A DNA stretch of 64,000 nucleotides from Pelomonas sp. Root405 (GTDB lineage Bacteria > Pseudomonadota > Gammaproteobacteria > Burkholderiales > Burkholderiaceae_C): NCBI RefSeq assembly GCF_001425165.1, contig NZ_LMDU01000001.1:1333311-1397310 (forward strand). Direction: 5' to 3'. Under the pieces are notes generated by a model. That model was not told the DNA's origin and did no database searches. It saw only the letters and a program-made list of their open reading frames with translations. The position numbers were made by a program, and so were the translations under genes. Positions 43,268 to 53,232 of the stretch are shown here, one piece after another. The number at the start of each line of letters is the position of its first letter. Position 1 is the first letter of the stretch.

Positions 43268-44617
43268 ATGACCGGTCTGCGAACCATGAGCCTCAAGACC
43301 ATCGCCGCGGCTGCGTTGGCCCTCGCCAGCCTGCTGCCGGCCGGGGCCAACGAACAGGCGTCGGCCGGCGCGCCGTCGGCCTTCGCCGGCATCGCCACCC
43401 GCGGCTGGACCCAGACGCAGGGGGGGCGCGGGGGCCGCATCATCAAGGTCACGACGCTGGCGGCCTCCGGCCCCGGCAGCCTGGCCGAAGCCATCGCGGC
43501 GAGCGGCCCGCGCATCGTCGTCTTCGAGGTCGGCGGCGTCATCGACATGGCCGGCCAGCCGCTGAAGATCACGCAGCCCTTCCTGACGCTGGCCGGCCAG
43601 ACGGCGCCCGACCCCGGCATCACTATCCTCAAGGCCGAGACGACCATCTCGACGCACGACGTCGTCATCCAGCACCTGAGCTTCCGCCCCGGTGAATTCG
43701 GCCGGCCCAAGAAGGGCGGCGGCGACCAGGACGCCATCTCGGCGCTGGGCGGCGCGCACGACGTCATCGTCGACCACTGCAGCTTCTCCTGGGCCACTGA
43801 CGAGAACCTCTCGGCCAGCGGCCCGCGCTTCGAAGGCAAGACGCCCGACGACTGGCGCAAGGCCACGTCGCACCGCATCACCTACAGCCACAACCTGATC
43901 TACGAGGGTCTGGGGCACTCGGTGCACGAGAAGGGCGAGCACAGCAAGGGCAGCCTCATCCACGACAACACCAGCGGCGTGCTGATCTACGGCAACGTCT
44001 ACGTGTCCAACCGCCAGCGCAATGCGCTGTTCAAGGGCGGCGCGCACGGCGCGATGGTCAACAACTACATCTTCAACCCCGGCGACCGGGCGGTGCACTA
44101 CAACCTGCTGGCCAACGAGTGGGCGGGGCAGCCCTACCAGAACGGTCGGTTGACACTGGTCGGCAACGCGCTGCGCCATGGTCCCAGCACCGTGCCGGGC
44201 ACGGCCTTCTTCACGATGCTGGGCCAGGGCGACCTGGAACTGCACATGACGGACAACCTCGCCCACGACAACCAGGGCCGGCCCGTGCCGCTGCTTGGCA
44301 ACGGCCCGACGACGACCGGCAAAATCATCGTCGCGCCCAAGGCCGACCTGCCGGCCGGCCTGGCCATCCGCCCGGCCGCCGACCTTGCGCGCGAGCTGCC
44401 GCCGCTGGTCGGCGCCCGTCCCTGGGCGCGCGACCCGCTAGACGCCCGCGTGCTGGCCGACATGGCCCAGGGGCGCGGCAAACTGATCGACTCCGAGCTG
44501 GAGAACGCGCTGGGCTTTCCGCGCCATGCGCCCACGCGGCGGGCCTTCAATGCCGACGCCTGGAACCTCGACGACATGAGTCCAAAAGCTGGCTGGCCAG
44601 CCCCCGCAAAACCATGA
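43268..44617 (+). CDS. Pectate lyase family protein (PL1)
   Basis: 449-residue exported lyase. Two starts are possible: ATG 43268 or ATG 43286 (MSLKTIAAAALALASLLP, the better signal peptide start). The beta-helix has [55 protein letters not shown], and [17 protein letters not shown]. It is a paralog of the lyase at 53229-54545: both share the [14 protein letters not shown] block, the GEHSKG loop and a terminal DMSPKAGW. Starts 4 bases after the TonB receptor and overlaps the esterase downstream (ATGA). Confidence 0.9.
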   Translation: MTGLRTMSLKTIAAAALALASLLPAGANEQASAGAPSAFAGIATRGWTQTQGGRGGRIIKVTTLAASGPGSLAEAIAASGPRIVVFEVGGVIDMAGQPLKITQPFLTLAGQTAPDPGITILKAETTISTHDVVIQHLSFRPGEFGRPKKGGGDQDAISALGGAHDVIVDHCSFSWATDENLSASGPRFEGKTPDDWRKATSHRITYSHNLIYEGLGHSVHEKGEHSKGSLIHDNTSGVLIYGNVYVSNRQRNALFKGGAHGAMVNNYIFNPGDRAVHYNLLANEWAGQPYQNGRLTLVGNALRHGPSTVPGTAFFTMLGQGDLELHMTDNLAHDNQGRPVPLLGNGPTTTGKIIVAPKADLPAGLAIRPAADLARELPPLVGARPWARDPLDARVLADMAQGRGKLIDSELENALGFPRHAPTRRAFNADAWNLDDMSPKAGWPAPAKP

Positions 44618-45363
44618 AGCGCTTTGCCCTGTTCATCACGCCGCTGCTGCTGGCCGGTGCCGCCATCGCGCAAGCGCCCGCCGCCTCGGCGCCCCGCGGC
44701 GAAACCATTGCCAACGTCGCCACAGGCCCGCGCATCATCCTCGTCGGCGACTCGACGATGGCGCCGCGCAGCGGCTACGGCAACACGCTGTGCGCACGCT
44801 TGCAGCAGGTCGCCTGCATCAACCTTGCGCGCGGCGGTCGCTCCAGCATGAGCTTCCGCGCCGAGGGGCTCTGGGCCACCGTGATGGCGCTGCTCAATGA
44901 AGGCACCAGCAAGCAGAAGACGCTGGTGCTGATCCAGTTCGGCCACAACGACCAGCCCGGCAAGCCTGGCCGCTCGACCGACCTGGCCACCGAGTTCGGG
45001 CCCAACATGGCCGGCTATGTGAAGGAAGTGAAGGCTGCGGGTGCCGAGGTCATTCTCCTCACGCCGCTCACCCGTCGGACCTTCAAGGCCGGGGAACTAC
45101 CCAACGACCTGCGCCCCTGGGCCGAGGCCCTCATCAAGGTCGGCGCGGAGCAGGGCGTGCCGGTGCTGGACCTCAACGCCATCAGCCACGCCGCCGTTGC
45201 CGCGATGGGCCAGCCCGCCGCCGACACACTGGCCGAGGCGCCGCCACGCTTCGACCGCACTCACCTCGGCCCCAGGGGCGCGGCGCTGTTCTCGGAGCAG
45301 GTGCTGGAGGGGTTGCTGAAGCTCAAGCCGGAGCTGGCGGGCGCGAAGACGCTGGCGCCCTGA
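44614..45363 (+). CDS. Rhamnogalacturonan acetylesterase-like SGNH hydrolase (CE12)
   Basis: 249-residue exported esterase of the SGNH fold. Signal peptide 1-19. Catalytic blocks: GDSTM (45-49, nucleophile Ser47), the Gly in NLARGGRSS, GHND (110-113) and DRTHLG (214-219, Asp and His of the triad). CE12 enzymes remove acetyl groups from rhamnogalacturonan or other pectins. The ATG overlaps the pectate lyase stop, so it completes the plus-strand pectin operon. Confidence 0.88.
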   Translation: MKRFALFITPLLLAGAAIAQAPAASAPRGETIANVATGPRIILVGDSTMAPRSGYGNTLCARLQQVACINLARGGRSSMSFRAEGLWATVMALLNEGTSKQKTLVLIQFGHNDQPGKPGRSTDLATEFGPNMAGYVKEVKAAGAEVILLTPLTRRTFKAGELPNDLRPWAEALIKVGAEQGVPVLDLNAISHAAVAAMGQPAADTLAEAPPRFDRTHLGPRGAALFSEQVLEGLLKLKPELAGAKTLAP

Positions 45364-45443
45364 GCGCCATTGCGCCAGCTTCCTGTACAACGCGGGCGCA
45401 TCAACAGAAGGCCCGGCCCTTTCGCGGCCGGCAGTCGCCGAGC

Positions 45444-45830
45444 ATGGCGGACCGAATTGAAACGTTTGTCGAGTCGATGATGATTCGACCCACCGACCGT
45501 GTGCTCGAGATCGGCTGCGGTCACGGTGTCGCGGCCACGCTGATCTGTGCCAGTCTGAGCGCGGGCAGTTATCTGGCGGTCGACCGCTCCAGGAAGATGG
45601 TGGAAGCAGCCGCCAGGAGAAACCGGGCCTTCGTGGACGCCGGCATCGCCAGGTTCATGCAGTCGACGCTGGAGTCGCTGGATCTGGGCGAGCAGCGGTT
45701 CGACAAGGTGCTGGCGATGCGGGTCCGCCTCTTCCACGACCAGCCCGAGCAGGCGGAGCAACTGGCCAGGCGCTGGCTGGCGCCCAGCGGCAAGTTGTTC
45801 GTGCAGTACGACGAGCCCGAGAGGCGGTAA
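45444..45830 (+). CDS. Class I SAM-dependent methyltransferase, short
   Basis: 128-residue protein with SAM-binding motif I DRVLEIGCGHGVAATLIC and motif II-like YLAVDRSRKMVEAAARR. Motif IV is degenerate (FDKVLAMRVRLFHDQP), and it is shorter than most methyltransferases of this fold (usually 200 or more residues). It is not linked functionally to the pectin genes. Substrate unknown. Confidence 0.8.
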   Translation: MADRIETFVESMMIRPTDRVLEIGCGHGVAATLICASLSAGSYLAVDRSRKMVEAAARRNRAFVDAGIARFMQSTLESLDLGEQRFDKVLAMRVRLFHDQPEQAEQLARRWLAPSGKLFVQYDEPERR

Positions 45831-45951
45831 GCTGCCCGCCTCAGCGCTGTTCAAGTCCCCCGGTTCGGTGGGAACCACAGGTCAGGCGCGCGTCGACGCG
45901 TGCCTTACGTTCGCGACCGACACCGGAGGGCGCCGCATGGGCGGCGGCCTC

Positions 45952-46539
45952 TCAGAGCGGGTTCCTCGCCCTGGCTTCAATGGGTAGCGTTGGACGCAAT
46001 CTGCCCAAAGCGACGTAAACGTGCCGTTCCACGAGGCACTCGGTCACCTGCAGGCCAAGGAGGATGTCCTGAGCATCGGGTGGATTTGAAAAATAGCTTG
46101 CTGAAGAATGAGCAAGCCCTTTGTGCGCCGCCACGATCAACCGAGCAAGAGCCCGCTTGGCGCCCTCCGCATCGATTGGATGGATAGCGCCGACCTCGGC
46201 TGGTGAAACCAGATGCAGAGGCCCCGCGATTCCGACGATTTTCTCGATACCAGCATCGTCGCTTTGACGCGTAGCAGGAGAAAGTTGAATGAGTTCACCG
46301 GCTCTTGACACCTTCAGGCCCACGAATTCAAGCAAGGCCCTGGCGTGCAGCACGCCGACCTCCACAGTTGGATTGGTGAACATGGTCGTCAGCCCTTCAA
46401 ACTGAAGACTTCCGTCGACAAAAATCTGCATGGGTTTGGACTCTTCCCACTTGAGTCGAAACTTCAGCATCAGGATCGCAATTGAAAGTGCATTAAGTCG
46501 ATGCGGCAGCAAGCGCGAGAGGTAGTCGTTTACGTCCAT
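45952..46539 (-). CDS. Hypothetical protein
   Basis: About 195 residues from the ATG at 46539 (MDVNDYLSRLLPHRLNALSI); a TTG-started longer form to 46554 is less likely. I do not recognise the family. It has a mixed alpha/beta composition with no signal peptide or membrane segment. Base composition is slightly lower in GC than neighbouring genes, so a foreign origin is possible. No clear ribosome binding site. Confidence 0.6.
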   Translation of the reverse strand: MDVNDYLSRLLPHRLNALSIAILMLKFRLKWEESKPMQIFVDGSLQFEGLTTMFTNPTVEVGVLHARALLEFVGLKVSRAGELIQLSPATRQSDDAGIEKIVGIAGPLHLVSPAEVGAIHPIDAEGAKRALARLIVAAHKGLAHSSASYFSNPPDAQDILLGLQVTECLVERHVYVALGRLRPTLPIEARARNPL

Positions 46540-46561
46540 GCCGATAGCCAACACGCTCTGT

Positions 46562-46876
46562 TCACTTCTTCGCTGCCGGCCGGTGGATCATGGTCCTCTG
46601 GAACCACGCCTCGTTCATGCGAGTCAGAAACTCGGGCGTGATCAGGAAGCCGCAGCCATCCCCGATCACGGCCTCGCTGCCGCAGTGCGGGCACATGGCG
46701 GTCTGCGCGTCGATGGCCTTGGGATCGTCCATGTTCTGCACCGTCAGGCCGGTCCAGCCGACGATGGCATCGGGCTTGAAGATCTGCACGCAGTTGCAGC
46801 AGCCGCAGCGCTTGCTCTTCTCGATCTGCGCGTAGTTGTTGGTCGTGTAGCGGTAGGCGGCGAGCAGTTCGTTCAT
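46562..46876 (-). CDS. Small zinc-ribbon-like hypothetical protein
   Basis: 104 residues from the ATG at 46876 (MNELLAAYRYTTNNYAQIEK). It carries two cysteine groups, KRCGCCNCVQIF and TAMCPHCGSEAVIGD, spaced as in a treble-clef or zinc-ribbon fold. No further domain. It has no recognised function. Ends 22 bases upstream of the 46539 start and may be co-transcribed with that gene. Confidence 0.75.
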   Translation of the reverse strand: MNELLAAYRYTTNNYAQIEKSKRCGCCNCVQIFKPDAIVGWTGLTVQNMDDPKAIDAQTAMCPHCGSEAVIGDGCGFLITPEFLTRMNEAWFQRTMIHRPAAKK

Positions 46877-46959
46877 GGCAATGGCGGTGCGCTTCGGTAG
46901 CCGAGTGTGGCCCCGCCCTGCTTGAAAAACCATCGCGCTTGTGCGGAGCTGGCCACGCG

Positions 46960-48048
46960 TCAAGCGGCGTGACGTCGAAGCCAGGCCGTTGCTGCGCGCT
47001 GTTGTTCGACGTCGAAGCGGTGCCCGCCCGAGGTGACCTGGGTGCGAAAGCCGGTGTTGCCTCCCCAGGCCGGTGCTAGCCGTGCCCATGCCTGCTGCGC
47101 TGCATCCCACGGAAACAGCTTGTCTTCCTTGGAGCCCAGCAGCATCAGCGGCCTTGGCGCAATCAGCGCGGCCACGTCCGGGTGGTCCAGTTCAGCGGCG
47201 AGTCGCGGGTGGGCCATGCTGAACGCCGACTGCCCGACCAGCGTGTGCTCGCCCGGCCGCAGCAGGCCCTCGCGCGTGCACATCCAATGCGCGCTGACGC
47301 AGGCCGACACCTCGTCGCTGACGGCGGCCAGCTGCCACGCCCGGAAGGCGCCCATCGAGAAGCCGAGCACGGCCACGCGTTGCGGATCGATGCCGGGTTG
47401 CTCGCGCAGCCAGCGGTGCGAGCGCAGGTCGTCGCTGGCGATGACGCCGGCCCAGCTGTGGCCCAGCTGCAGCAGGTGGTTCGCCACCGCCTGCTGGTCG
47501 TCGCGTGCGAAGCCGGGGCGGCTGCGTTCACCCCAGCCCAGGGCGTCGATGGCCAGCACCGCGAACCCGGCCTCCACCAGCGGGTCGCCGACGAAGGCGC
47601 CACCGTAGTAGCGCTGCACCCAGGCGTCTGCGGACGGGCTGGCGGTGAGCGGCCGGACCAGCTTTTCCTTGCCGATGTCGAAACGCGCGCCATGGTCGTG
47701 CATGACGACGACCGCCGGGTGCGGGCCGTCACCCTTGGGGCGCAGGTAGAGGGCCGGCACGCGGTCGCCGAGGGCGCCGCGCAGCGTCAGCGCCTGGGCG
47801 GTGTGGCCGTCGCGGTCCTGCTCGGCCAGCACTTCGGTGGCAAAGCCACGGCCGTCGTTACCGGGTTGCAGGATCAGGCGGCGTGCAATGGCCAGCGCTT
47901 CGGCGCGCCAGCCGGGGTCGGGGCGCCAGGCCAGGCGCGGGCGCCAGCGGCGCTGCAAGCCGGCCAGCGTGGCGTCCAGCGTGTCGGTGCGGCCGAGCAG
48001 CGGCCAGGCGGCCAGTGCGGCCAGCAGTTGTCGGCGCAGTGCTGTCAT
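46960..48048 (-). CDS. Alpha/beta hydrolase (dienelactone hydrolase/acetyl esterase type)
   Basis: 362-residue hydrolase. The ATG at 48048 (MTALRRQLLAALAAWPLLGR) begins a probable signal/Tat-like hydrophobic segment. Oxyanion region PAVVVMHDHGARFDIGKEK; AIDALGWGERSRPG; nucleophile elbow GFSMG (229-233, Ser231); acid near LLGSKEDKLFP; histidine in VTSGGHRFD. Resembles the large hydrolases sometimes found in polysaccharide-use loci, where they act as esterases, but substrate is not established. Divergent from the solute-binding protein at 48096. Confidence 0.83.
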   Translation of the reverse strand: MTALRRQLLAALAAWPLLGRTDTLDATLAGLQRRWRPRLAWRPDPGWRAEALAIARRLILQPGNDGRGFATEVLAEQDRDGHTAQALTLRGALGDRVPALYLRPKGDGPHPAVVVMHDHGARFDIGKEKLVRPLTASPSADAWVQRYYGGAFVGDPLVEAGFAVLAIDALGWGERSRPGFARDDQQAVANHLLQLGHSWAGVIASDDLRSHRWLREQPGIDPQRVAVLGFSMGAFRAWQLAAVSDEVSACVSAHWMCTREGLLRPGEHTLVGQSAFSMAHPRLAAELDHPDVAALIAPRPLMLLGSKEDKLFPWDAAQQAWARLAPAWGGNTGFRTQVTSGGHRFDVEQQRAATAWLRRHAA

Positions 48049-48095
48049 GGTAGGCGGGGGCAGCGAAGGCGGCCGCACTGTGCGAGAGTCGGGCG

Positions 48096-48863
48096 ATGCA
48101 CCCACGCCGCCGAGATGTCTGCCTGTTGCCACTGGCTCTGCCGGGGCTGGCGCCAGCGTGGAGCGAGGAGAGGGCGCCGCTGCGCATCGGCTGGAGCGAC
48201 TACCCGCCCTTCCAGTTCAAGGACGCGGCCGGTCAGCCCCAGGGCCTGGATGTGGACCTGCTGGAGCTGATGGCCGCCGCTGCCCGCGAGCGCCTGCAGT
48301 GGTCGCGCCGGCCGTGGGCGCGACAGATCCCCGACATCGCCCTGGGTGAGCTGGACCTGATGTCCTCGGCCACGCACACGCCCGAGCGGCTGGCATTCGG
48401 CGACTTCACGCAGACCTACCGCAATGAGCGTGTCGCGCTGATGGGCCTGGCCGGTGCCATCCAGCCGCGCCGGCTGGCCGACCTGAAAGGCCGCGCCGTG
48501 AAGGTGGGCGTCATCCGCGGCGTGTCCTTCCCGCTGGCCGTGCGCCGCGAACTTGATGACCCCGAACTGGCGGGCCTGTTGGTGCCGCTGCATGCCAACG
48601 ACCTGACGCTGTCGGCGCTGCGCGGGCGGCGGGTGGACTACGTCATCGACGACCCGATGACGCTGCTCTACCGCGCTGCGCGCGAGGCCGGCGAGGCTGT
48701 GCAGGTGGTGCTGGAGCTGGCCGTCAGCCCCGTGCATGTCTACGTCAGCGGGCGCACCATCGAGCGGCGGCCAGAGCTGATGCAGCGCCTCAACGCCGGC
48801 CTGCAGCGGGTGCGCCAGCAGCCCGAGTGGCATCGGGTGCTGGCGCGTTACCCAGGCTATTAG
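48096..48863 (+). CDS. Extracellular solute-binding protein, family 3
   Basis: 255-residue periplasmic binding protein of the amino-acid/polar solute ABC type. A signal-like segment (VCLLPLALPGLAPAWS) is followed by RIGWSDYPPFQFKDAAGQPQ and GLDVDLLELMAAAARERLQW, then ADLKGRAVKVGVIRGVSFPL. No permease or ATPase gene is adjacent, so it may be an orphan sensor/transport component. Its end overlaps dctM (convergent) by 4 bp. Confidence 0.87.
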   Translation: MHPRRRDVCLLPLALPGLAPAWSEERAPLRIGWSDYPPFQFKDAAGQPQGLDVDLLELMAAAARERLQWSRRPWARQIPDIALGELDLMSSATHTPERLAFGDFTQTYRNERVALMGLAGAIQPRRLADLKGRAVKVGVIRGVSFPLAVRRELDDPELAGLLVPLHANDLTLSALRGRRVDYVIDDPMTLLYRAAREAGEAVQVVLELAVSPVHVYVSGRTIERRPELMQRLNAGLQRVRQQPEWHRVLARYPGY

Positions 48864-50164
48864 CCACCCACCCATGCCGGCAGCGCCAGCGACAGCGCCG
48901 GGATGTAGGTGACGGCCAGCAGCGTGGCCAGCAGCGCGCCATAGAACGGTGCGATCGAGCGCATGACCTGGCCCACGCTGACGCCGCCGATCGCGCAGCC
49001 GACGAACTGCACGCTGCCGACCGGCGGGGTGTTCAGGCCTAACGCGCAGTTCACCAGCATGACGACGCCGAACTGTGTCGGGTCCATGCCGGCCTTCATG
49101 CAGATGGGCAGGAAGATGGGCGTGCAGATCAGGATGGTGGCGGCCATGTCCAGGAAGGTGCCCAGCACGAACAGCAGCACGTTGACCCACAGGAAGATCA
49201 GCCAGGGCTGGTTGCCGCTGAGCTGGGTCAGCCATTCGCCGGTCTTCAGCGGCACCTCGTACAGCGCCAGGAAGTAGCCGAAGGCGGCCGAGATGCCGAT
49301 CAGCAACAGCACGACGCCGGTGGTCTTGCAGGCCTTGGCGCAGGCGGCCAGGAAACCATGCCAGCTCAGCGACTTGTAGGCCAGGCCGGTCACCAGCAGC
49401 GCCCAGCAGACGGCGGTGGCGGCTGACTCGGTGGCCGTGAACACGCCGCTGAGGATGCCGCCCAGGATGATGACGATGACCAGCAGACCGGGCAGCGCCG
49501 CCATGAAGGCCGCCAGCACCGGGCCCCAGCCAGGGAAAGCGCCGTGCGTGGGGTAGCCGCGCTTGACGGCCACCGTGTAGGCGGCGACGAGGTTGGCAAC
49601 CGTCAGCAGCAGCGCCGGGATCAGCGCGGCAAGGATGAGGTTGAACACGCTCACCGCCGCGATGCCGGCCGTGGCCAGCACGTAGATGATGAGGTTGTGC
49701 GAGGTGGGCATCAGCGCGCCGACCAGCGCCGCATGCGTCGTCACGTTGACCGCGTAGTCGGCGTCGTAGCCTTCGCGCTTCATCAGCGGGATCATCACCG
49801 AGCCCATCGCCGACACGTCGGCCAGCGGCGAGCCGGCCACGCCGCCGAACAGCGTGCAGCCCAGCACGTTGCTCATGCCTAAGCCGCCGCGCACATGACC
49901 CACCAGGCGGTTGGCAAAGGTGACGATGCGCTCGGCGATGCCGCCGTGCAGCATCAGCTCACCGGCAAAGATGAAGAACGGGATCGCCAGGAAGGAGAAG
50001 ATCTGCATGCCGCCGACCATCTTCTGGAAGACGATGGCCATCGGCAGGTCCGCCGCCAGCACGGTGGCCACCGAGGCGAGGCCGATGGAGAAGGCGACGG
50101 GCACGCCCAGCAGCAGCAGCAGCACGAAGCTGCCGCACATGACCCAGAGTTCCATGCCTTCCAT
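48860..50164 (-). CDS. dctM: TRAP transporter large permease (DctM)
   Basis: 434-residue inner-membrane subunit with about 12 hydrophobic segments. Motifs: MWVMCGSF-like start then LLGVPVAFSIGLAS, PFFIFAGELMLHGGIAERIV, FGGVAGSPLADVSAMGSVMI, and the C-terminal NCALGLNTPPVGSVQFVGCA. It works with DctQ and the binding protein DctP for sodium-driven uptake of sugar acids. The genetic setting with kdgK, pectate lyase and GH43 points to galacturonate or unsaturated oligogalacturonides. Confidence 0.95.
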   Translation of the reverse strand: MEGMELWVMCGSFVLLLLLGVPVAFSIGLASVATVLAADLPMAIVFQKMVGGMQIFSFLAIPFFIFAGELMLHGGIAERIVTFANRLVGHVRGGLGMSNVLGCTLFGGVAGSPLADVSAMGSVMIPLMKREGYDADYAVNVTTHAALVGALMPTSHNLIIYVLATAGIAAVSVFNLILAALIPALLLTVANLVAAYTVAVKRGYPTHGAFPGWGPVLAAFMAALPGLLVIVIILGGILSGVFTATESAATAVCWALLVTGLAYKSLSWHGFLAACAKACKTTGVVLLLIGISAAFGYFLALYEVPLKTGEWLTQLSGNQPWLIFLWVNVLLFVLGTFLDMAATILICTPIFLPICMKAGMDPTQFGVVMLVNCALGLNTPPVGSVQFVGCAIGGVSVGQVMRSIAPFYGALLATLLAVTYIPALSLALPAWVGG

Positions 50165-50165
50165 C

Positions 50166-50660
50166 TCAGACCCCAGCCTCTTTGACTTCTTCGTTGCGCC
50201 AAAGCGCGATCAGGTGTTCGATGCAGAACAGCACGATGAGCACGCCGGCGATCAGCAGCGGCAGATAGTCCAGCCCTTCGGGCACGCCCAGCAGCGGCTT
50301 GGGCTCGGCCCACTTCAGCGTCAGCCACTCCCAGCCCGCATAGGCCATCAGCATGGCAAAGGTCATCACGCAAAGATGGATCAGTCCCTCGGCCACGCGT
50401 TGTGCGGTTTTGGGCAGCAAGGCGACCACTGACTCCATGCCGAGGTGGCCGGCGTCACGCACGCCCACGGCGACCGCCAACCCGGTGATGTAGAGGACCA
50501 GCAGCAGCGCCACCGGCTCGGTCCAGGTCGGTGAATCGTTGAGCAGGTAGCGGCCGATCACCTGCCATTGCACGCAGACGACCAGCAGCACCAACCCCAG
50601 CACGGCCGCGCGCAGCGACCAGCGCGAGAGGGCCGCGCACAGTCGGGTGTAGGCGCTCAT
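50166..50660 (-). CDS. dctQ: TRAP transporter small permease (DctQ)
   Basis: 164-residue protein with four membrane segments: [40 protein letters not shown], a central helix, and [20 protein letters not shown]. The W-x-E-P and GVRDAGHLG blocks are typical of DctQ. Its ATG overlaps the dctP stop and it ends 1 base before dctM begins. Confidence 0.93.
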   Translation of the reverse strand: MSAYTRLCAALSRWSLRAAVLGLVLLVVCVQWQVIGRYLLNDSPTWTEPVALLLVLYITGLAVAVGVRDAGHLGMESVVALLPKTAQRVAEGLIHLCVMTFAMLMAYAGWEWLTLKWAEPKPLLGVPEGLDYLPLLIAGVLIVLFCIEHLIALWRNEEVKEAGV

Positions 50661-51616
50661 TTGATGTCCTGGATCGCCTTGACCAGTGCCTGCAGTTCCG
50701 GCGTGCTGACGAACTTCGCGTTGACCGGCTGCACGGCCTTGCGGAAGGCTTCGCGGTCCGTCTCGACGATCTCGCTGCCCGCGGCCTTCACGATGGCCAG
50801 GGCCTTGGCCTCCTGCGCGTCCCAGCGCTCACGCTGGACGGCGACCGAGGCTTTGGCGGCTTCGCGCAGCTGCGCCTGCTGCTCGGGCTTGAGCTTGTCC
50901 CACACGCGCTTGCTGATGAACAGCGCGTCCGGTGTCATCGAATGTTCCGTGCGGCTGTAGAACTTGGCCGCCTCGAAATGGCGGAAGCCTTCGTAGCTGG
51001 GAATGTTGTTCTCAGCCGCGTCGATGAGGCTGGTCTTGAGGCCGGTGTAAACCTCGCCAATAGGCATAGGCGAGGGGTTGGCGCCCAGCGCGGTCATCGC
51101 GGCCACCCACAGGTCGGTCTGCTGTACGCGGATCTTCAAGCCCTTCATGTCGGCCAGCGTCTTGATGGGCTTGCGCGCATAGACCGAGCGTGCGCCGGAG
51201 TCGTACAGCGCCAGACCCACCAGGCCCTGGTGCTCGCAGGACTTGAGGATCTCGGCGCCGGGTGCGCCGTCGTAGGCCTTGCGCATGTGGGCGGTGTCGC
51301 GGAACAGGAAGGGCAGGGCGGGCACCAGTGTCTTGGGGCACATCGACGACAGCGGCCCGAGGTTGACCCGCGTCATGGCCAACGCGCCGATCTTGACCTG
51401 GTCGATGGTTTCCTTCTCGCTGCCCAGCGCGCCCTTGTTGAAGACCTTGACGGTCAACGCGCCGCCGCTGCTCTTGGCCAGCACCTGGCCCAGGTGTTTG
51501 ACGGCGGCGACGGTGGGGTAGTCGTCGCTGTTGTGGACGTCGGCGGACTTCAGTTCGAGCGCGAAGGCGCTGGAGCCGAGCAGTGCGGCGGACAGCAGGG
51601 TGAGGTGATTCTTCAT
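50657..51616 (-). CDS. dctP: TRAP transporter substrate-binding protein (DctP)
   Basis: 319-residue periplasmic binding protein. Start at 51616 with AAGGAGA upstream gives signal peptide [24 protein letters not shown] features: [60 protein letters not shown] and the conserved arginine (KIRVQ) that binds the substrate carboxylate. The conserved arginine supports a sugar-acid substrate. In the kdgK-pel-GH43-TRAP operon it probably binds galacturonate oligomers (inference). Confidence 0.94.
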   Translation of the reverse strand: MKNHLTLLSAALLGSSAFALELKSADVHNSDDYPTVAAVKHLGQVLAKSSGGALTVKVFNKGALGSEKETIDQVKIGALAMTRVNLGPLSSMCPKTLVPALPFLFRDTAHMRKAYDGAPGAEILKSCEHQGLVGLALYDSGARSVYARKPIKTLADMKGLKIRVQQTDLWVAAMTALGANPSPMPIGEVYTGLKTSLIDAAENNIPSYEGFRHFEAAKFYSRTEHSMTPDALFISKRVWDKLKPEQQAQLREAAKASVAVQRERWDAQEAKALAIVKAAGSEIVETDREAFRKAVQPVNAKFVSTPELQALVKAIQDIK

Positions 51617-51630
51617 GATGTTTGTCTCCT

Positions 51631-53232
51631 TCAATCGACGGCGCGATAGCGCAGATTCGAGAAGCGCGCTTCGCCCTGACCGGCGGCGTAGATCGCCGGG
51701 CGCAGGCTGGCGAAGCCGCCGGCGGTGTTGTGGTGGTAGCCGCTGACGTCCATCTGGACGGGGAACTTGGCCCACGGCAGTGAGGGGTCGGCGCGGCTGA
51801 AGAGGGTGAGCACGTGGCGCGCGCAGCGCATTCTCAGCTGCATGCGGCGGCCGATGCCTTCGCCTTTGGGCACGGCTCGTATGTCCTGCCCGTAGCGCAA
51901 CAGCCGGAAGCCCTTGGCGTTGGCGCCCATGCCGGCGTACAGGCGCGGGCTGTAGAACATCATGAGTCCCATCTGCACGCCTTCGTCGAAGTCCACGTCG
52001 ACCTCGACCTCGAAGGCAGGGTCGCCCTGGATGAAGCCCAGCGGCGGGCTGTCGCCCGGGTCCTTGCCGGTGGCGCGCAGGTGCAGCTTGCCGTCGGCCA
52101 CGCGCACGCGCACCTGTTGGCCAGGGCCGCCGCTGAGGAACTGCCAGTGGGGCTTGAGCTTGGTGCCAGCGAAGTCGTCGGACAGCGGCAGGCCATGCTG
52201 AACAGCCTTGCCGCCGGCGGGCATCGGCAGCGGCTGGCCGTCGTCCGCGTCGACATGGAACCAGCCATCGGCGCTGAAGCGCGCCGGCGCCAGCAGCATC
52301 TGCCGGCCCAGCGTGTGGAAGCTGTTCTCGTAGCCGTGGTACAGCATCCACCAGTCGCCGCGCGGCCCCTGCACCAGGCTGCCATGGCCGCGCGACCACC
52401 AGCGCTCGCGCGACGAGGTCGTGCGCATCAGCGGGTTGTGCGGTGCCTGTTCCCAGGGGCCGGAAAGCGTGCGGCTGCGCGCGGCAATGATCATGTGGCC
52501 GGTCGGCGGCCCGGCCGTGCCGCCCACGGCCAGCAGCATGTGCCACCAGCCGCCGTGGCGCAGCATCTTGGGCCCCTCGGGCGAGAAGCTCTCGACGTCC
52601 CAGTCCTCCGGGTAGCGCCAGGGGTCGTAGATGTGCTCGATGGGGCCGGCCAGCTTCATGCCGTCGGCGCTCAGCTTCACGCGGTCGCCGCCGCTGAGAT
52701 AGAGCCAGCGCTGGCCGTCCTCGCCCGCCACGTGCGTCGGGTCGATGTGCTTGTGCAGGCCGAGTGCGACGGGCTTGGACCAGGGGCCCTCGATGCGGTC
52801 GGCCCACATGACGAGGATGTCGTTGGGCTGCGCCTTGACCGGCAGGTAGAGGTAGTAGCGGCCGCCGTGCTTGCACAGGTCGGGCGCCCAGACGCTGCCG
52901 ACATGGTCGTGCAGGGCGTTCGCCACCGGGCGCCAGTTGACGAGGTCGCGCGAATGCCAGATCAAGAGCCCCGGCACCGCCTCGAAGCTGGAATGCGTCA
53001 GGTAGTAGTCGTCGCCATCCTTCAGCACCGACGGGTCGGGCCGGTCGCCGGCGAGCACGGGGTTCAGATAGCGGCCATCGCCGAGATCGGCCTTGCGCTG
53101 GCCCTCGATGCCCTTGGGCCAGGGCTTGCATGGCGGCAGATAGGGCAGGCCTGGCGCATCGGCGCAGTCGACGGCGCTCCAGGCCGGTGGGGCCGCAAGC
53201 AGGGCGAGCAGGCCGCGGCGGTCCAGGCTCAC
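51631..53232 (-). CDS. Glycoside hydrolase family 43 enzyme with C-terminal beta-sandwich
   Basis: 533 residues from a GTG at 53232 that overlaps the pectate-lyase stop (GTGA); translation begins [20 protein letters not shown], a signal-like sequence. The five-bladed propeller has the base in [40 protein letters not shown], a central Asp in [20 protein letters not shown], and the acid Glu in [15 protein letters not shown]. After about residue 340 a concanavalin-like domain follows ([20 protein letters not shown]...). GH43 members act on arabinan, galactan or xylan side chains, here probably pectin side chains. Confidence 0.88.
   Translation of the reverse strand: MSLDRRGLLALLAAPPAWSAVDCADAPGLPYLPPCKPWPKGIEGQRKADLGDGRYLNPVLAGDRPDPSVLKDGDDYYLTHSSFEAVPGLLIWHSRDLVNWRPVANALHDHVGSVWAPDLCKHGGRYYLYLPVKAQPNDILVMWADRIEGPWSKPVALGLHKHIDPTHVAGEDGQRWLYLSGGDRVKLSADGMKLAGPIEHIYDPWRYPEDWDVESFSPEGPKMLRHGGWWHMLLAVGGTAGPPTGHMIIAARSRTLSGPWEQAPHNPLMRTTSSRERWWSRGHGSLVQGPRGDWWMLYHGYENSFHTLGRQMLLAPARFSADGWFHVDADDGQPLPMPAGGKAVQHGLPLSDDFAGTKLKPHWQFLSGGPGQQVRVRVADGKLHLRATGKDPGDSPPLGFIQGDPAFEVEVDVDFDEGVQMGLMMFYSPRLYAGMGANAKGFRLLRYGQDIRAVPKGEGIGRRMQLRMRCARHVLTLFSRADPSLPWAKFPVQMDVSGYHHNTAGGFASLRPAIYAAGQGEARFSNLRYRAVD

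Noticed and set aside
44119-44613. N-terminal extension of the CE12-like esterase
   Set aside because: The longer frame overlaps the pectate lyase in a different frame; the ATG at 44614 starts a proper signal peptide and overlaps the lyase stop as ATGA.
51617-53131. Apparent 824-codon fusion of an Arg/Pro-rich domain to DctP
   Set aside because: The N-terminal part is an out-of-frame reading of the GH43 gene. The real dctP start at 51616 has an AAGGAGA site and a signal peptide.
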